64,000 nucleotides of DNA from Azoarcus sp. PA01. GTDB taxonomy: Bacteria; Pseudomonadota; Gammaproteobacteria; Burkholderiales; Rhodocyclaceae. The position numbers and the translations under genes are program-made. The DNA lies in assembly GCA_001274695.2 (NCBI GenBank), contig LARU01000002.1, forward strand, positions 62,001 through 126,000. The letters are read 5' to 3'. Below the pieces are notes generated by a model. It had not been told where the DNA came from. It was given only the letters and a program-made list of their open reading frames with translations, and ran no database searches. Below, one piece after another: positions 49,880 through 58,691 of this stretch; positions within the stretch are counted from its first letter, which is position 1, and each line of letters begins with the position of its first letter.

Positions 49880-50617
49880 GTGCTGCCGGCGTCGCTGCGA
49901 CTGAACGTCGATCTCCTGCCCCAGCCCACCGAGACCACATGCGGGCCGACCTGCCTGCACGCGGTGTATCGGTACTGGGGCGAGGACATTTCGCTCGATG
50001 CGGTGATCAGGCGCACGCGCGCGCTGATCCATGGCGGCACTTACGCGGTGTTCCTCGCGTGCGACGCGCTCGCGAACGGCTTCGAAGCGACGATCTACAC
50101 CTACAACCTGACGGTGTTCGACCCGACGTGGTTCCGCGACAAGGTGGACGTTGCCGAGCGGCTGCAGGCGCAGCGCGAAGTCAAGGACAACCCGCGCCTG
50201 CTGCACGCGACCGAAGGCTACCTCGATTTCCTGCGGCTCGGCGGCCGGTTGCGGTTCACGGACCTCTCGCCGCCGATGCTGCGCGGGCTGCTGCGCCGCC
50301 GCCATCCGATCATCACCGGCCTCAGCTCGACGTTCCTGTACCGCACGGCGCGCGAGTTCGGCCCGAACGACATCCCGGACGACGTGCGCGGCACGCCGTC
50401 CGGGCATTTCGTCATCATCGCGGGCTACGACCGGCCGGCGCGGCGCCTCCTCGTCGCCGACCCATACGGCCCCCACCCGTATGGCGGCATGCGCGAATAC
50501 TGGATCCGGATGGACCGCGTCATCGCGTCGATACTCCTCGGCATCGTCACCCACGACGCGAACCTGCTGGTGATCTCGCCGCGAAAGCCCCCGCCTGCGG
50601 ACCCGGAGCTGCCGTGA
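49880..50617 (+). CDS. C39-like cysteine peptidase family protein
   Basis: This is a 245-residue protein from GTG 49880 (GGAGGAG upstream). A papain-like active site is visible: Gln15 and Cys21 in PQPTETTCGPTCLHAVYRYW, His near 174 in GHFVIIAGYD and Asp near 194 in VADPYG. There is no transporter domain and no signal peptide, so it is a cytoplasmic single-domain C39-like enzyme, a peptidase, amidase or transglutaminase-like protein. The stop overlaps the next GTG (GTGA). Together with RimK-like and GCS2 ligases it suggests trimming of an amide-linked product. Confidence 0.85.
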   Translation: MLPASLRLNVDLLPQPTETTCGPTCLHAVYRYWGEDISLDAVIRRTRALIHGGTYAVFLACDALANGFEATIYTYNLTVFDPTWFRDKVDVAERLQAQREVKDNPRLLHATEGYLDFLRLGGRLRFTDLSPPMLRGLLRRRHPIITGLSSTFLYRTAREFGPNDIPDDVRGTPSGHFVIIAGYDRPARRLLVADPYGPHPYGGMREYWIRMDRVIASILLGIVTHDANLLVISPRKPPPADPELP

Positions 50618-52083
50618 ATTCACTGATCGTCGTCGAAGACCCCGACGACTGGCCGCTGGGCGAGAGCGGCCCGCCGGTTGTTCCCGCCCGCAGTTACCTG
50701 ACCGATCCGGCCTACGGCGAAGACCGCTCCGCGCGCGTGTTCAACCTGTGCCAGTCGTTCCACTACCAGAAGCTCGGTTACTACGTGTCGCTGCTCGCCG
50801 AGGCGCGCGGACATCGGCCGTGGCCGCCCGCCGGTACGATCGAGGACCTGCAGTCGCAGAACCTCGTGCAGGTGCTGACGAGCGAACTCGCCCAGCTTGT
50901 CGAGCAGACGCTCGCGCCGCTGAAGTCCGCGCAGTTCGAGCTGAGCGTGTATTTCGGGCTGAACGTCGCGCAGCGGTACAACGTGCTCGCCGGGCAGCTC
51001 TTCAAGCTGCTGCAGGTGCCGCTGCTGCGCGCGCACTTCGAGCGCGTCAAAGGCCACTGGCAGACACGCGCGATCGACCTGATCGGCATCAACGACATCC
51101 CGCCGGAGCATCGGCAGTTCGCGTTCGACGCCGCCGCACGACATTTCGCGCGGCGCAGCACCGGTCCGCAGAGCGCCGCGCGGCGCTTTCGCCTCGCGAT
51201 CCTGCACAACCCGGAAGAAGCGCATCAGCCGTCCAACGCCCCGGCGCTGCGCAAGTTCGCCGCGGCCGCGACCGCGCTCGGCATGCAGCCCGAGTTCATC
51301 CTGCCGGGCGATTTCGGCCGGCTGCCGGAGTTCGACGCGCTGTTCATCCGCGACACCACTTTCGTCCACCACTACACCTACCGCTTCGCACGACGCGCGA
51401 AAGCCGAGGGACTCGTCGTCATCGACGACCCCGACTCGATCCTCAAGTGCAACAACAAGGTGTACCTGGCCGAGCTGCTCGCCCACCACAACCTGCCGGC
51501 GCCGCGCACGCTGCTGATCCACCGCGACAACATCGACCAGATCGTGCCGCTGCTCGCGCTGCCGTGCGTGCTCAAGCAGCCGGACAGTTCGTTCTCGGTC
51601 GGGGTCGACAAAGTCAGCGATGAAAGGGAACTGCGCGCGAAAGTCGCCGAACTGCTCGAGATGTCGGACCTGATCGTCGCGCAGGAGTGGCTGCCGACCG
51701 AATTCGACTGGCGCGTCGGCATTCTTGACCGGCGCGTGATCTTCGTCTGTAAATACTACATGGCCCGTGGTCACTGGCAGATCATCGACCACAACAGCGA
51801 AACCGGCCGCACCGAAGGCCCCACCGAAGCGCTCGCGATCGGCGAGGCGCCCGAGGAGGTCGTGACGATCGCGCTGCAGGCGGCGAACCTGATCGGTGAC
51901 GGCTTCTACGGCGTCGACATCAAGCAGAGCGGCAATCGCTGCTGCATCATCGAGATCAACGACAACCCGAACGTCGACGCGGGCAACGAGGACGGAGTGC
52001 TGAAGGACGCGCTCTATCGCGAAGTGATGGGCGTGTTCCTGCGCCGCCTGGAACAGGACCGAAGTGGAGGAACTCCGACATGA
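50614..52083 (+). CDS. RimK-like ATP-grasp ligase with RLAN N-terminal domain
   Basis: This is a 489-residue protein from GTG 50614. Residues about 1-200 match the RimK-like ATP-grasp N-terminal region (ARVFNLCQSFHYQKLGYYVS). Residues about 260-475 form the ATP-grasp fold: NNKVYLAELLAHHNLPAPRT, LPCVLKQPDSSFSVGV (ATP lysine) and a metal-binding end, FYGVDIKQSGNRCCIIEIND. The enzyme would join an amino acid or peptide to a carboxylate through an acyl phosphate, as RimK adds glutamate. It overlaps both neighbours by 4 bp. The substrate is unknown. Confidence 0.88.
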   Translation: MNSLIVVEDPDDWPLGESGPPVVPARSYLTDPAYGEDRSARVFNLCQSFHYQKLGYYVSLLAEARGHRPWPPAGTIEDLQSQNLVQVLTSELAQLVEQTLAPLKSAQFELSVYFGLNVAQRYNVLAGQLFKLLQVPLLRAHFERVKGHWQTRAIDLIGINDIPPEHRQFAFDAAARHFARRSTGPQSAARRFRLAILHNPEEAHQPSNAPALRKFAAAATALGMQPEFILPGDFGRLPEFDALFIRDTTFVHHYTYRFARRAKAEGLVVIDDPDSILKCNNKVYLAELLAHHNLPAPRTLLIHRDNIDQIVPLLALPCVLKQPDSSFSVGVDKVSDERELRAKVAELLEMSDLIVAQEWLPTEFDWRVGILDRRVIFVCKYYMARGHWQIIDHNSETGRTEGPTEALAIGEAPEEVVTIALQAANLIGDGFYGVDIKQSGNRCCIIEINDNPNVDAGNEDGVLKDALYREVMGVFLRRLEQDRSGGTPT

Positions 52084-53384
52084 GTCCGGAACACCCGACC
52101 GGCGCCCGCACCGGCCCGCACAGTGGGCAGAGCGGTGCGAACCGCACTGAGGTGCTGGACGCGTTCGGCGGTTATGGCGTCGAGATCGAATACATGATCG
52201 TCGACCGCGACGGGCTCGACGTCCGCCCGATCGCGGACGAGTTGCTGTGCCTCGGTGCCGGACATCCCGCGGCCGACGTCGTGCGGGGCGACATGGGATG
52301 GTCGAACGAGCTCGCGCTGCATGTGCTGGAAGTCAAGAATCGCGTCCCCTCCGCGACGCTCGACGGACTGCCCGAAGCGTTCCATGCCGAGATCGCCGCG
52401 ATCAACGCGCTGCTCGGGCGACACGGCGCGCAGCTCCTGCCCGGCGGGATGCATCCGTGGATGGACCCGCACACCGAAACCCGGCTGTGGACGCACGAGA
52501 ACTGCGCGATCTACAGCACTTACGACCGCATTTTCGACTGCCGCCGTCACGGCTGGGGCAACCTGCAGAGCGTGCACCTGAACCTGCCGTTCGGCGACGA
52601 CGAACAGTTCGCGCGCCTGCACGCCGCGATCCGCCTGGTGCTGCCGATCCTGCCGGCGCTCGCGGCGAGCTCGCCGATCGCCGACGGGCGGCTGACCGGC
52701 TTCATGGATTACCGCCTCGAAGTGTATCGCGACCACCAGCGCCAGCTGCCGTCGTCGATCGGCGAATGCATTCCGCGCCCGAGCGCGTCACCGGCCGAAT
52801 ACCGCGCGCAGATCCTCGCGCCGATGTACCGCGAGGCGGCGGAATACGGCGACGGCGGCGTGCTGCAGCACGAATGGCTGAACGTGCGCGCGGCGATTCC
52901 GCGCTTCGAACGCAACGCGATCGAGATCCGCGTCCTCGACGTGCAGGAATGTCCGCAGGCCGACCTGGCGATCGCCGCCGTGACCGCGGCGCTGGTGCGG
53001 CGCCTCTACGATTCATACCGCACCGCTCCCGACGCCGACGCGACGATCCGCACCGCGGCGCTGGTGGCGACGTTTCGCGCGTGCCTCCACGACGCCGAGC
53101 GAACACCGATCGACGACGCGAGCTATGTCGCGCAACTCGGCCTCGACTGCGGCGCGTGCCGCGCGCACGAGCTGTGGTCGCGCCTCATCGACATGCTGGT
53201 TGCCGAGGACCGGCTCGCGCCGCGCTGGCACGCCCCGCTGCAACTGATCCTCGAGCGCGGCACGCTCGCGCGCCGCGTCGTCGCCGCACTCGGCGAAGAC
53301 GCCGGTCGGCTGCAGATGCGCGAGGTCTATCGGGAGCTCGGCGAATGCCTGCGCGACAATCGCCAGTTCGAGCCGACCGCGTAG
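52080..53384 (+). CDS. GCS2-family carboxylate-amine ligase
   Basis: This is a 434-residue protein of the glutamate-cysteine ligase 2 family (YbdK-like). It has YGVEIEYMIVDRDGLDVRPI near 32-51 (metal and ATP Glu residues), WSNELALHVLEVKN, GGMHPWMD, SVHLNLPFGDD and IEIRVLDVQECPQADLAIA. It forms gamma-glutamyl or related amide bonds. The ATG overlaps the ligase stop (ATGA). With two unlike amide ligases in one operon, a short non-ribosomal peptide or a modified protein is a reasonable product (inference). Confidence 0.9.
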   Translation: MSPEHPTGARTGPHSGQSGANRTEVLDAFGGYGVEIEYMIVDRDGLDVRPIADELLCLGAGHPAADVVRGDMGWSNELALHVLEVKNRVPSATLDGLPEAFHAEIAAINALLGRHGAQLLPGGMHPWMDPHTETRLWTHENCAIYSTYDRIFDCRRHGWGNLQSVHLNLPFGDDEQFARLHAAIRLVLPILPALAASSPIADGRLTGFMDYRLEVYRDHQRQLPSSIGECIPRPSASPAEYRAQILAPMYREAAEYGDGGVLQHEWLNVRAAIPRFERNAIEIRVLDVQECPQADLAIAAVTAALVRRLYDSYRTAPDADATIRTAALVATFRACLHDAERTPIDDASYVAQLGLDCGACRAHELWSRLIDMLVAEDRLAPRWHAPLQLILERGTLARRVVAALGEDAGRLQMREVYRELGECLRDNRQFEPTA

Positions 53385-54130
53385 CATCCGCCGCAGCCGA
53401 TGCGCCCGGGAGCGCTGACCGGGTCGCGTTCGTCGTTTCCTGCGAGCACGGCGGCAACCGCGTGCCGGCGCGCTACCGCGAGCTGTTCGTGGCAGCGCAG
53501 GCCGCGCTCGAGAGCCACCGCGGCTACGACCCGGGCGCGCTCACCATCGCACGTGAGCTCGCGCGAACGCTCGGGGCCCCACTCGTCGCGGCGACGACCA
53601 CGCGCCTGCTCGTCGACCTGAACCGCAGTCCGGGCCACCCCGGGCTCCACTCGGAATGGATTCCCGCGGCGCCGCCGTCGCTGCGGGCGGACATCCGCGT
53701 CCGCCACTATCTGCCGTACCGGCGCCGAGTCGAAGAACTCGTCGCCGACTGGATCGACCGCGGAAACCGGGTCGTCCATGTGTCGAGCCACAGCTTCACG
53801 CCCGTGCTCGACGGCGCCGTGCGAAACGCCGACGTCGGCATCCTCTACGATCCGGGCCGCGCGGGTGAAGTGGCCTTGAGCGCACGCTGGATCGCGGCGC
53901 TGCAGGCGCGCGCGCCGCACCTGAAAGTGCGGCGCAACTACCCGTACACCGGAAAATCCGACGGATTATGCGCGTGGCTGCGGCGCCGTCACGCAGCCGC
54001 CGACTACGTCGGCCTCGAGCTCGAAGTCAATCAAGGGCATGTCGCGCCCGGGCGCGCCGAGTGGCGCGCGCTGCGGGCGGCGCTCACCACTTCGCTCGCC
54101 GAGGCGCTGGAGCGGGAGAAATGCGCTTAG
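53345..54130 (+). CDS. N-formylglutamate amidohydrolase family protein
   Basis: This is a 261-residue protein from ATG 53345, which overlaps the GCS2 gene by 40 bp. Family motifs are SCEHGGNRVP (near 32), VDLNRSPGHPG (near 90), VVHVSSHSFTP (near 142) and LELEVNQGH (near 222); the His and Glu residues form the zinc site. The family removes N-formyl groups from glutamate, but here the substrate is probably the glutamyl product of the two ligases. The stop overlaps the convergent gene's stop by 4 bp. Confidence 0.9.
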   Translation: MPARQSPVRADRVASAAADAPGSADRVAFVVSCEHGGNRVPARYRELFVAAQAALESHRGYDPGALTIARELARTLGAPLVAATTTRLLVDLNRSPGHPGLHSEWIPAAPPSLRADIRVRHYLPYRRRVEELVADWIDRGNRVVHVSSHSFTPVLDGAVRNADVGILYDPGRAGEVALSARWIAALQARAPHLKVRRNYPYTGKSDGLCAWLRRRHAAADYVGLELEVNQGHVAPGRAEWRALRAALTTSLAEALEREKCA

Positions 54131-54966
54131 CCCGCGGTCGGCACATGACGACGCGGAGTCGTCGACACGGTGTGGCGTTCATGACGCGCCGGGACGATCG
54201 GACGCCGCGCACCGCGCGCGCCGAGAAGGCCGCCACCGGCGCCGGCCAGCAGCGACAGCAGGATCGCCGCGCTCAGCCACGCACTTGCCGCCGACGCAGT
54301 CCGCGCCACGTCGATGCGCTCGCCGCCGGCCTGCGCATCCGCGCCGGACGGCGAACGGCCGGTCAGCGCCAACGCCTGCTCGGCGGCACGATTGGCCTGG
54401 TCCGGACTCATGCCGAAACGGTTCTGTAGCAAATCGACGGTGGCCGCACGATCGCCGCGTTCGAGACTCGACAGCAGTTCGCCTACTGCGGAGTCACCCG
54501 GAGCGCCGGCTGCCGAAGCTGCCGCCGTCGTCGCGGTGTTCGCCGCCATGCCGAACATTCCGCCGAGCGCGTTGCCGGTAACCGACCCGGTGAGGATGGC
54601 AAAGAACAGCATCGTCGCTCCCCACGAAACCACGCCGTGCAACATGCCGTCGGAAGTGCGCCGCAGGCCGGACGAGCGGGAAGCCACGTAACCGCCGATG
54701 AACGCTGCGATCAGCATGCTGACCGTGTTCCATGTGGCGGCGGCGATCGAGATGCTCTCTCCTTCCGGGCGCTCCCCGGCGCCGACGACCGCGAGCCCCG
54801 CGGCGATACCGATCAGGACGAACAGCACATGCACGCCCAAACCGACAGCGAAGCCGGCGATCACCGCACCCCAGCGGATGCTGTACAGCGGAGTGCCTTC
54901 CGGCTCGATGGTTACGCTGCTCACCCGTGCAGGGTCCATGCTTCTGGTTTCCGATCTGATTTCCAT
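54127..54966 (-). CDS. Polytopic membrane protein of unknown function
   Basis: This is a 279-residue protein from ATG 54966 (GGAAGGACAG upstream); the frame opens at 55071 without support. Four hydrophobic segments are seen: IRWGAVIAGFAVGLGVHVLF, TWNTVSMLIAAFIGGYVASR, ATMLFFAILTGSVTGNALGG and AWLSAAILLSLLAGAGGGLL. A soluble helical loop lies between the third and fourth. Such proteins occur among YqjE/DUF-type stress genes. The sigma-54 promoter at 55029 and the tandem site at 55112 lie upstream. Confidence 0.8.
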   Translation of the reverse strand: MEIRSETRSMDPARVSSVTIEPEGTPLYSIRWGAVIAGFAVGLGVHVLFVLIGIAAGLAVVGAGERPEGESISIAAATWNTVSMLIAAFIGGYVASRSSGLRRTSDGMLHGVVSWGATMLFFAILTGSVTGNALGGMFGMAANTATTAAASAAGAPGDSAVGELLSSLERGDRAATVDLLQNRFGMSPDQANRAAEQALALTGRSPSGADAQAGGERIDVARTASAASAWLSAAILLSLLAGAGGGLLGARGARRPIVPARHERHTVSTTPRRHVPTAG

Positions 54967-55028
54967 GGTCTGTCCTTCCGTTTGTGAGGGTGAAATGCCC
55001 GTCCGCGAGCGGACGCGTGATTCCATCA

Positions 55029-55042
55029 GCAACATCCGTACC
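55029..55042 (-). promoter_or_regulatory. Candidate sigma-54 promoter for the membrane protein gene
   Basis: On the minus strand this reads GGTACGGATGTTGC, an exact match to GGYAC-N5-TTGC with 10-bp spacing, 63 bp upstream of ATG 54966. Confidence 0.75.
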
Positions 55043-55111
55043 GCCCGCCGAAACCCTGGCGGAGCGGGCAAAACTCCCCAAAACGGGTGGTCGAATGACC
55101 TTCTGCAAGCG

Positions 55112-55141
55112 CAATTCTTACGCCGCGCTGTAACTCCTACT
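55112..55141. promoter_or_regulatory. Tandem palindromes, candidate enhancer-binding site
   Basis: GCAATTCTTAC and GTAACTCCTAC are separated by 8 bp, 70-110 bp upstream of the promoter at 55029-55042. The first copy is identical to that at 30121; the second differs from GTAA-N3-TTAC at one base. Confidence 0.6.
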
Positions 55142-55159
55142 TACGCCGCCACCCCTGCC

Positions 55160-55504
55160 TCACACCGACGTCATTGCTTCGCAACTGTTCTTGCACCGCT
55201 CGCAGGCGAAAATGCATTCCTCCATCTCGTCCAGGTCGCGGCAGCTGCTGATGCACGCATCACAAATGTCGGCGCACACTGCGCATACCTGGCGATGCAG
55301 CGTCGAGCCGGTCGCCATCACGTTCGCGGCCGCCTGACAGATCTCCGCGCAGACGATCAGCGTGCGCAGATGTCCAGGCTCGACATGGCGGCCGCCTTTT
55401 TCGAGACAGTGGCCGGTCGCCATGCCGAGGCAGACCATCTGGCAGCGCCGGCACAGCTCGATGCAGGCAAGCATTTCAGGCGATCGCGTGGTTTGTTGGG
55501 ACAT
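55160..55504 (-). CDS. Cys-rich four-helix copper-binding (Csp-like) protein
   Basis: This is a 114-residue protein from ATG 55504 (GAGGAGG upstream). It has 16 Cys residues spaced 3-4 apart along four predicted helices (CIELCRRCQMVC, then CAVCADICDACISSC and CIFACERCKNSC), the pattern of copper storage proteins that bind Cu(I) inside a four-helix bundle. No signal peptide is visible, so it is cytosolic. An exact sigma-54 promoter lies 53 bp upstream. It would bind surplus copper during stress. Confidence 0.9.
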   Translation of the reverse strand: MSQQTTRSPEMLACIELCRRCQMVCLGMATGHCLEKGGRHVEPGHLRTLIVCAEICQAAANVMATGSTLHRQVCAVCADICDACISSCRDLDEMEECIFACERCKNSCEAMTSV

Positions 55505-55556
55505 TGAAACCTCCTCGGGCAAAGGCGCGGCACGGGTGCCGGTGACGCGGGCTGCT

Positions 55557-55570
55557 GCAATCGGCGTACC
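55557..55570 (-). promoter_or_regulatory. Candidate sigma-54 promoter for the copper protein gene
   Basis: On the minus strand this reads GGTACGCCGATTGC followed by A, an exact match to GGYAC-N5-TTGC with 10-bp spacing. Confidence 0.7.
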
Positions 55571-55599
55571 GGCATGCCGCGTTCGCGGCGGTTCGTCAA

Positions 55600-55709
55600 G
55601 GAAGCGCTGATTTATTCCGTTCGCCCTGAGCTTGTCGAAGGGCATTCCCTGCAACAACAAGGGCTTCGACAGGCTCAGCCCGAACGGTTTTGATTTAATC
55701 AGCGCTTCC
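55600..55709. repeat. 110-bp nested palindrome containing repeat copies
   Basis: Outer arms GGAAGCGCTGATT (55600-55612) and AATCAGCGCTTCC (55697-55709) are perfect inverted repeats. Inside, a CCGTTCGCCCTGAGC... copy (55617-55643) faces its mirror (55661-55687). The whole can form one long cruciform or RNA hairpin between the SDR stop and the copper gene promoter, and may also terminate transcription. Confidence 0.8.
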
Positions 55710-56576
55710 TCAACCGTTGACGATCTCGCCGCCGTTCGGATGCAGCACCTGCCCCGTCATGTAGCTCGAATCGCTGCTCGCGAGGAAGATGTAGCTCGGC
55801 GCGACCGCGTCGGGCTGGCCGGGGCCGCCCAGAGGCTGCTTTTCGCCGAAATGCTCGACTTTTTCGGCGTCGAAGCTCGCCGGGATCAGCGGCGTCCAGA
55901 TCGGTCCGGGGGCGACGGCATTGACGCGGATGCGGCGCTTCGCGAGCGCCTGCGCAAGCGAGCGCGTGAACGACACGATCGCGCCTTTCGACGCCGAATA
56001 GTCGATCAGATGCGAGCTGCCGCGGTACGCCGTCACCGACGTCGAATTGACGATGCAGGCATCCTCTTTCAGGTGCGCCAGCGCGTAACGCGTCAGGTCG
56101 AACATCGAGAACAGGTTGGTGCGGAACGTGCGTTCGAGCTGCTCCCGCGAGATCGCCGTGAAGTCCTCCTGCGGGTGCTGTTCAGCGGCGTTGTTGACCA
56201 GGATGTCGAGGCGGCCAAACTTCGCGATCACTTTCTCGACGACGTCCGCGCAGAACGCCTCGTCGCCGACGTCGCCGGCCAGCAGCAGGCACTTCGCCCC
56301 CTGCGCCTCGATCTGCCGCTGCGTATGTTCCGCGTCCTCGTGTTCGCACAGATACACGACCGCGACGTCGGCCCCTTCCTTCGCGAAGCCGATCGACACC
56401 GCGCGCCCGATGCCGCTGTCGCCGCCAGTGACGATCGCGGTCTTGCCGGCGAGCTTGCCCGAGCCGCGGTAATGCTTCATGTCGTCTTCGGGGCGCGGCA
56501 CCATCGGCTCTTCGTGCCCCGGCTGAGTGTCCTGGTGCTGTGCTGGAATCTGCTCAACGGTGGTCTGATCGCTCAT
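55710..56576 (-). CDS. Short-chain dehydrogenase (YghA/general-stress-protein-39 type)
   Basis: This is a 288-residue SDR with a 40-residue N-terminal extension. It has TGGDSGIGRAVSIGFAKEGA near 50-69, NNAAEQH near 134, the catalytic YSASK near 189 and PGPIWTPLIPASF near 216. These are the marks of the glucose/ribitol dehydrogenase-like stress SDR group. The physiological substrate is unknown. It follows the ferritin-like genes by 62 bp on the same strand and may be co-transcribed with them. Confidence 0.9.
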   Translation of the reverse strand: MSDQTTVEQIPAQHQDTQPGHEEPMVPRPEDDMKHYRGSGKLAGKTAIVTGGDSGIGRAVSIGFAKEGADVAVVYLCEHEDAEHTQRQIEAQGAKCLLLAGDVGDEAFCADVVEKVIAKFGRLDILVNNAAEQHPQEDFTAISREQLERTFRTNLFSMFDLTRYALAHLKEDACIVNSTSVTAYRGSSHLIDYSASKGAIVSFTRSLAQALAKRRIRVNAVAPGPIWTPLIPASFDAEKVEHFGEKQPLGGPGQPDAVAPSYIFLASSDSSYMTGQVLHPNGGEIVNG

Positions 56577-56638
56577 TGCAAGTCTCCGCGTGCGAATCGC
56601 GCCGCGTCGCGGCCCGTGGCCTGCGATTCATCGAGTGG

Positions 56639-57460
56639 TCAGCGCGCTTCGCCGAGGACGACCGTCTGCAGCCAGGCGCGGATCTGGCGCACGTGGGCCT
56701 TTTCGTTGTCGCGCGCGCTGTGGAACTGGGGCAAGAACTGGTCCTGATCGGCTTCCGCCGTCAGGCTGATCAGCAGCTCCCAGCTCGCGTCGTCGGCGAG
56801 TTCGGCGATCAGCATCGCTTCGAGGCAGTGGACGAGCGTCGTGCGCGGGTCGGTGAGAACCTGCATCAGGCCGCTGATCGCGAGCGCCGACACCGCTGCA
56901 GCCGGCGTCTGCGCAGTCGAGTCGGCGCCGAGCGAATCGAGCGCGGACGCCAGCACGTGCATGTGCGCGAGCTCGTCATCGCGCAGGCGCTGCAGATCGT
57001 CGATCGAGAACGGCATCCGCTGGTGCGGCGCGAGCGCGGACGCCTTGTCGATGAGCGCCTGGTAGAGGCGTACACCGATCCGTTCGAAAGCGAGTCTTTC
57101 GCCGAGCTTGTCGACGAGCACTTCGGGCTTTCTCGCCCCGAGCTTCGACACCACGGCGGTGAAGGCGCTGGTCAGCACGCCCGGCATCGGCACCGAACCG
57201 ATGCGTTCGGCTTCGACCGCGTAGTCGCTACGCACGGCGGCGATCTCCCGGCCGTCGGGCATCTCGTCGGAAGCCCTCGCTTCTTCCGGCACCCGTTCGT
57301 CCGCATACAGCTGCATGCTGTGGACCGACAACGGTGAAGACTGTGCACCGGTGCGATTGAAACCCGGTTCGGTGCCGTCATCCATGATCTTTCCTTCCGC
57401 ACACTCAGGTTCGTCGAAGAGCCACCTCAGCAGCGGGTGGATGTCGCGTGTCGAGTTCAT
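56639..57460 (-). CDS. Ferritin-like domain protein (second of a pair)
   Basis: This is a 273-residue protein. After a disordered N-terminal 85 residues, a helical bundle carries ferritin-like carboxylate/His pairs: FERIGVRLYQALIDKA, RLRDDELAHMHVLASAL, LVHCLEAMLIAELADD and SARDNEKAHVRQIRAWL. This suggests a di-metal site. The start overlaps the stop of the 386-residue gene upstream (ATGA), so the two are made together and may form one complex. There is no signal peptide. Confidence 0.8.
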   Translation of the reverse strand: MNSTRDIHPLLRWLFDEPECAEGKIMDDGTEPGFNRTGAQSSPLSVHSMQLYADERVPEEARASDEMPDGREIAAVRSDYAVEAERIGSVPMPGVLTSAFTAVVSKLGARKPEVLVDKLGERLAFERIGVRLYQALIDKASALAPHQRMPFSIDDLQRLRDDELAHMHVLASALDSLGADSTAQTPAAAVSALAISGLMQVLTDPRTTLVHCLEAMLIAELADDASWELLISLTAEADQDQFLPQFHSARDNEKAHVRQIRAWLQTVVLGEAR

Positions 57461-58617
57461 GCTGCTTTCAGCGACCGGTTGAGTTCGGTGCCCGAGGTCC
57501 AGTGATAAGCCGTCGCCACTCGCGTCGAAGGCGACCCGTCGGCGTTGATCCTGCGGCGGTATTCGCGGGATAGCGGGCTTTCGCGGGCGAGCTTGACGAA
57601 ATCAACACCGTTGGCACGCACGTCGACTTCGGCCGCCAGCACGTCGCGGACGAAGTCGCGCTGGCTCTTGAACTCGAGCGGCGGCGGCAGCGTCCGCGCC
57701 AACACTTCGGCCGGGTCGCGCTTCTCGTATCGTCTGAACAGGTCGCACACGTGGTGCAGATGGCCGAGTTCGTAGTCGCAGAAACGCTCCCACATTTCGC
57801 GGATGCGCGGATTGCTCTCGGACTGGGCGCAGCTGTAGTAGCCGTAGACTTCAGTCGCCTCGTGAAGCAGCCACAGTTCCAGGAAGCTTTGCCGCGGGTC
57901 CAGCAGCGAGCCGTACTGGGTCGCGTGCTGCTCCTCGACCGACGCGATCTCCGCGTACAGCTGACGCGCGACCGGGTCGGCGAACATCGGGCCGATCGTC
58001 ATGTAGTAGTCGTGCGTCTGGTATTCCGCGGCGGTGATCAGCGTCGCATGTAACTTCGTCAGCAGCGTGGCGTCGCGCCCGTGCGGCAGCCGCAGGTCGT
58101 CGACCGGCGCGCGATGTCCGTCGACGGTCGGACGACCGGGGGCGATGTCGGTGTGCCCCTGCAGGATGTTGTTCGCATCCTTGCCTTCGAGCCGGTCGAG
58201 GAGCGCCGAGTAGCGGTAGAGGTGGTCGAAATCCTCTAGCAGCCCGAAGCGATAGACCTGAGCGAGATACGGGTCCCGTTCGCGCTGGGCGACTGCAGCG
58301 GTCACTTCGACGGCGACCTGCTCATACGCGATCGTCGTCTCCAGCGGCGAGTGATCCGCGGACAACAGACAATTCACCGCCGTCGCCTGGTGCTGCTCGA
58401 TGCGGCGGATCTGGGCGAGCGACTGTCGCAGTTCGCTGTTCATGCGCATTCCCATATGCGACAGCCGCAGCGCGTCGAGCTCGAGCGCGTTCATGAGGAG
58501 AATGCGGACGCGCGTGAAAGCCTCGTCGTCGAGTTTGCTGATCGGCTTTCCCGTCATGTCCTTCCACGTCAAAGACTGCTTGTCGATCTGCACCCCTTTG
58601 TTTTCCAGCAGGTCCAC
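57457..58617 (-). CDS. Ferritin-like domain protein (first of a pair)
   Basis: This is a 386-residue helical protein. Carboxylate/His-rich helices include LEDFDHLYRYSALLDRL, YAEIASVEEQHATQYGSLLD and FCDYELGHLHHVCDLFRRYE. The Glu/His spacing resembles di-iron ferritin-like enzymes, but the protein is about twice the usual length and may contain two bundles. It is the first gene behind one of the best sigma-54 promoters in the window. Function unknown; an oxidative-stress or metal role is an inference. Confidence 0.8.
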   Translation of the reverse strand: MDLLENKGVQIDKQSLTWKDMTGKPISKLDDEAFTRVRILLMNALELDALRLSHMGMRMNSELRQSLAQIRRIEQHQATAVNCLLSADHSPLETTIAYEQVAVEVTAAVAQRERDPYLAQVYRFGLLEDFDHLYRYSALLDRLEGKDANNILQGHTDIAPGRPTVDGHRAPVDDLRLPHGRDATLLTKLHATLITAAEYQTHDYYMTIGPMFADPVARQLYAEIASVEEQHATQYGSLLDPRQSFLELWLLHEATEVYGYYSCAQSESNPRIREMWERFCDYELGHLHHVCDLFRRYEKRDPAEVLARTLPPPLEFKSQRDFVRDVLAAEVDVRANGVDFVKLARESPLSREYRRRINADGSPSTRVATAYHWTSGTELNRSLKAA

Positions 58618-58691
58618 GGCAATTTCCTCCGGGCGATGACATTTCGGGAGGCGCGCGCCAAGCAGGCTCGCGCCTCGTCACGAAAAATCTT

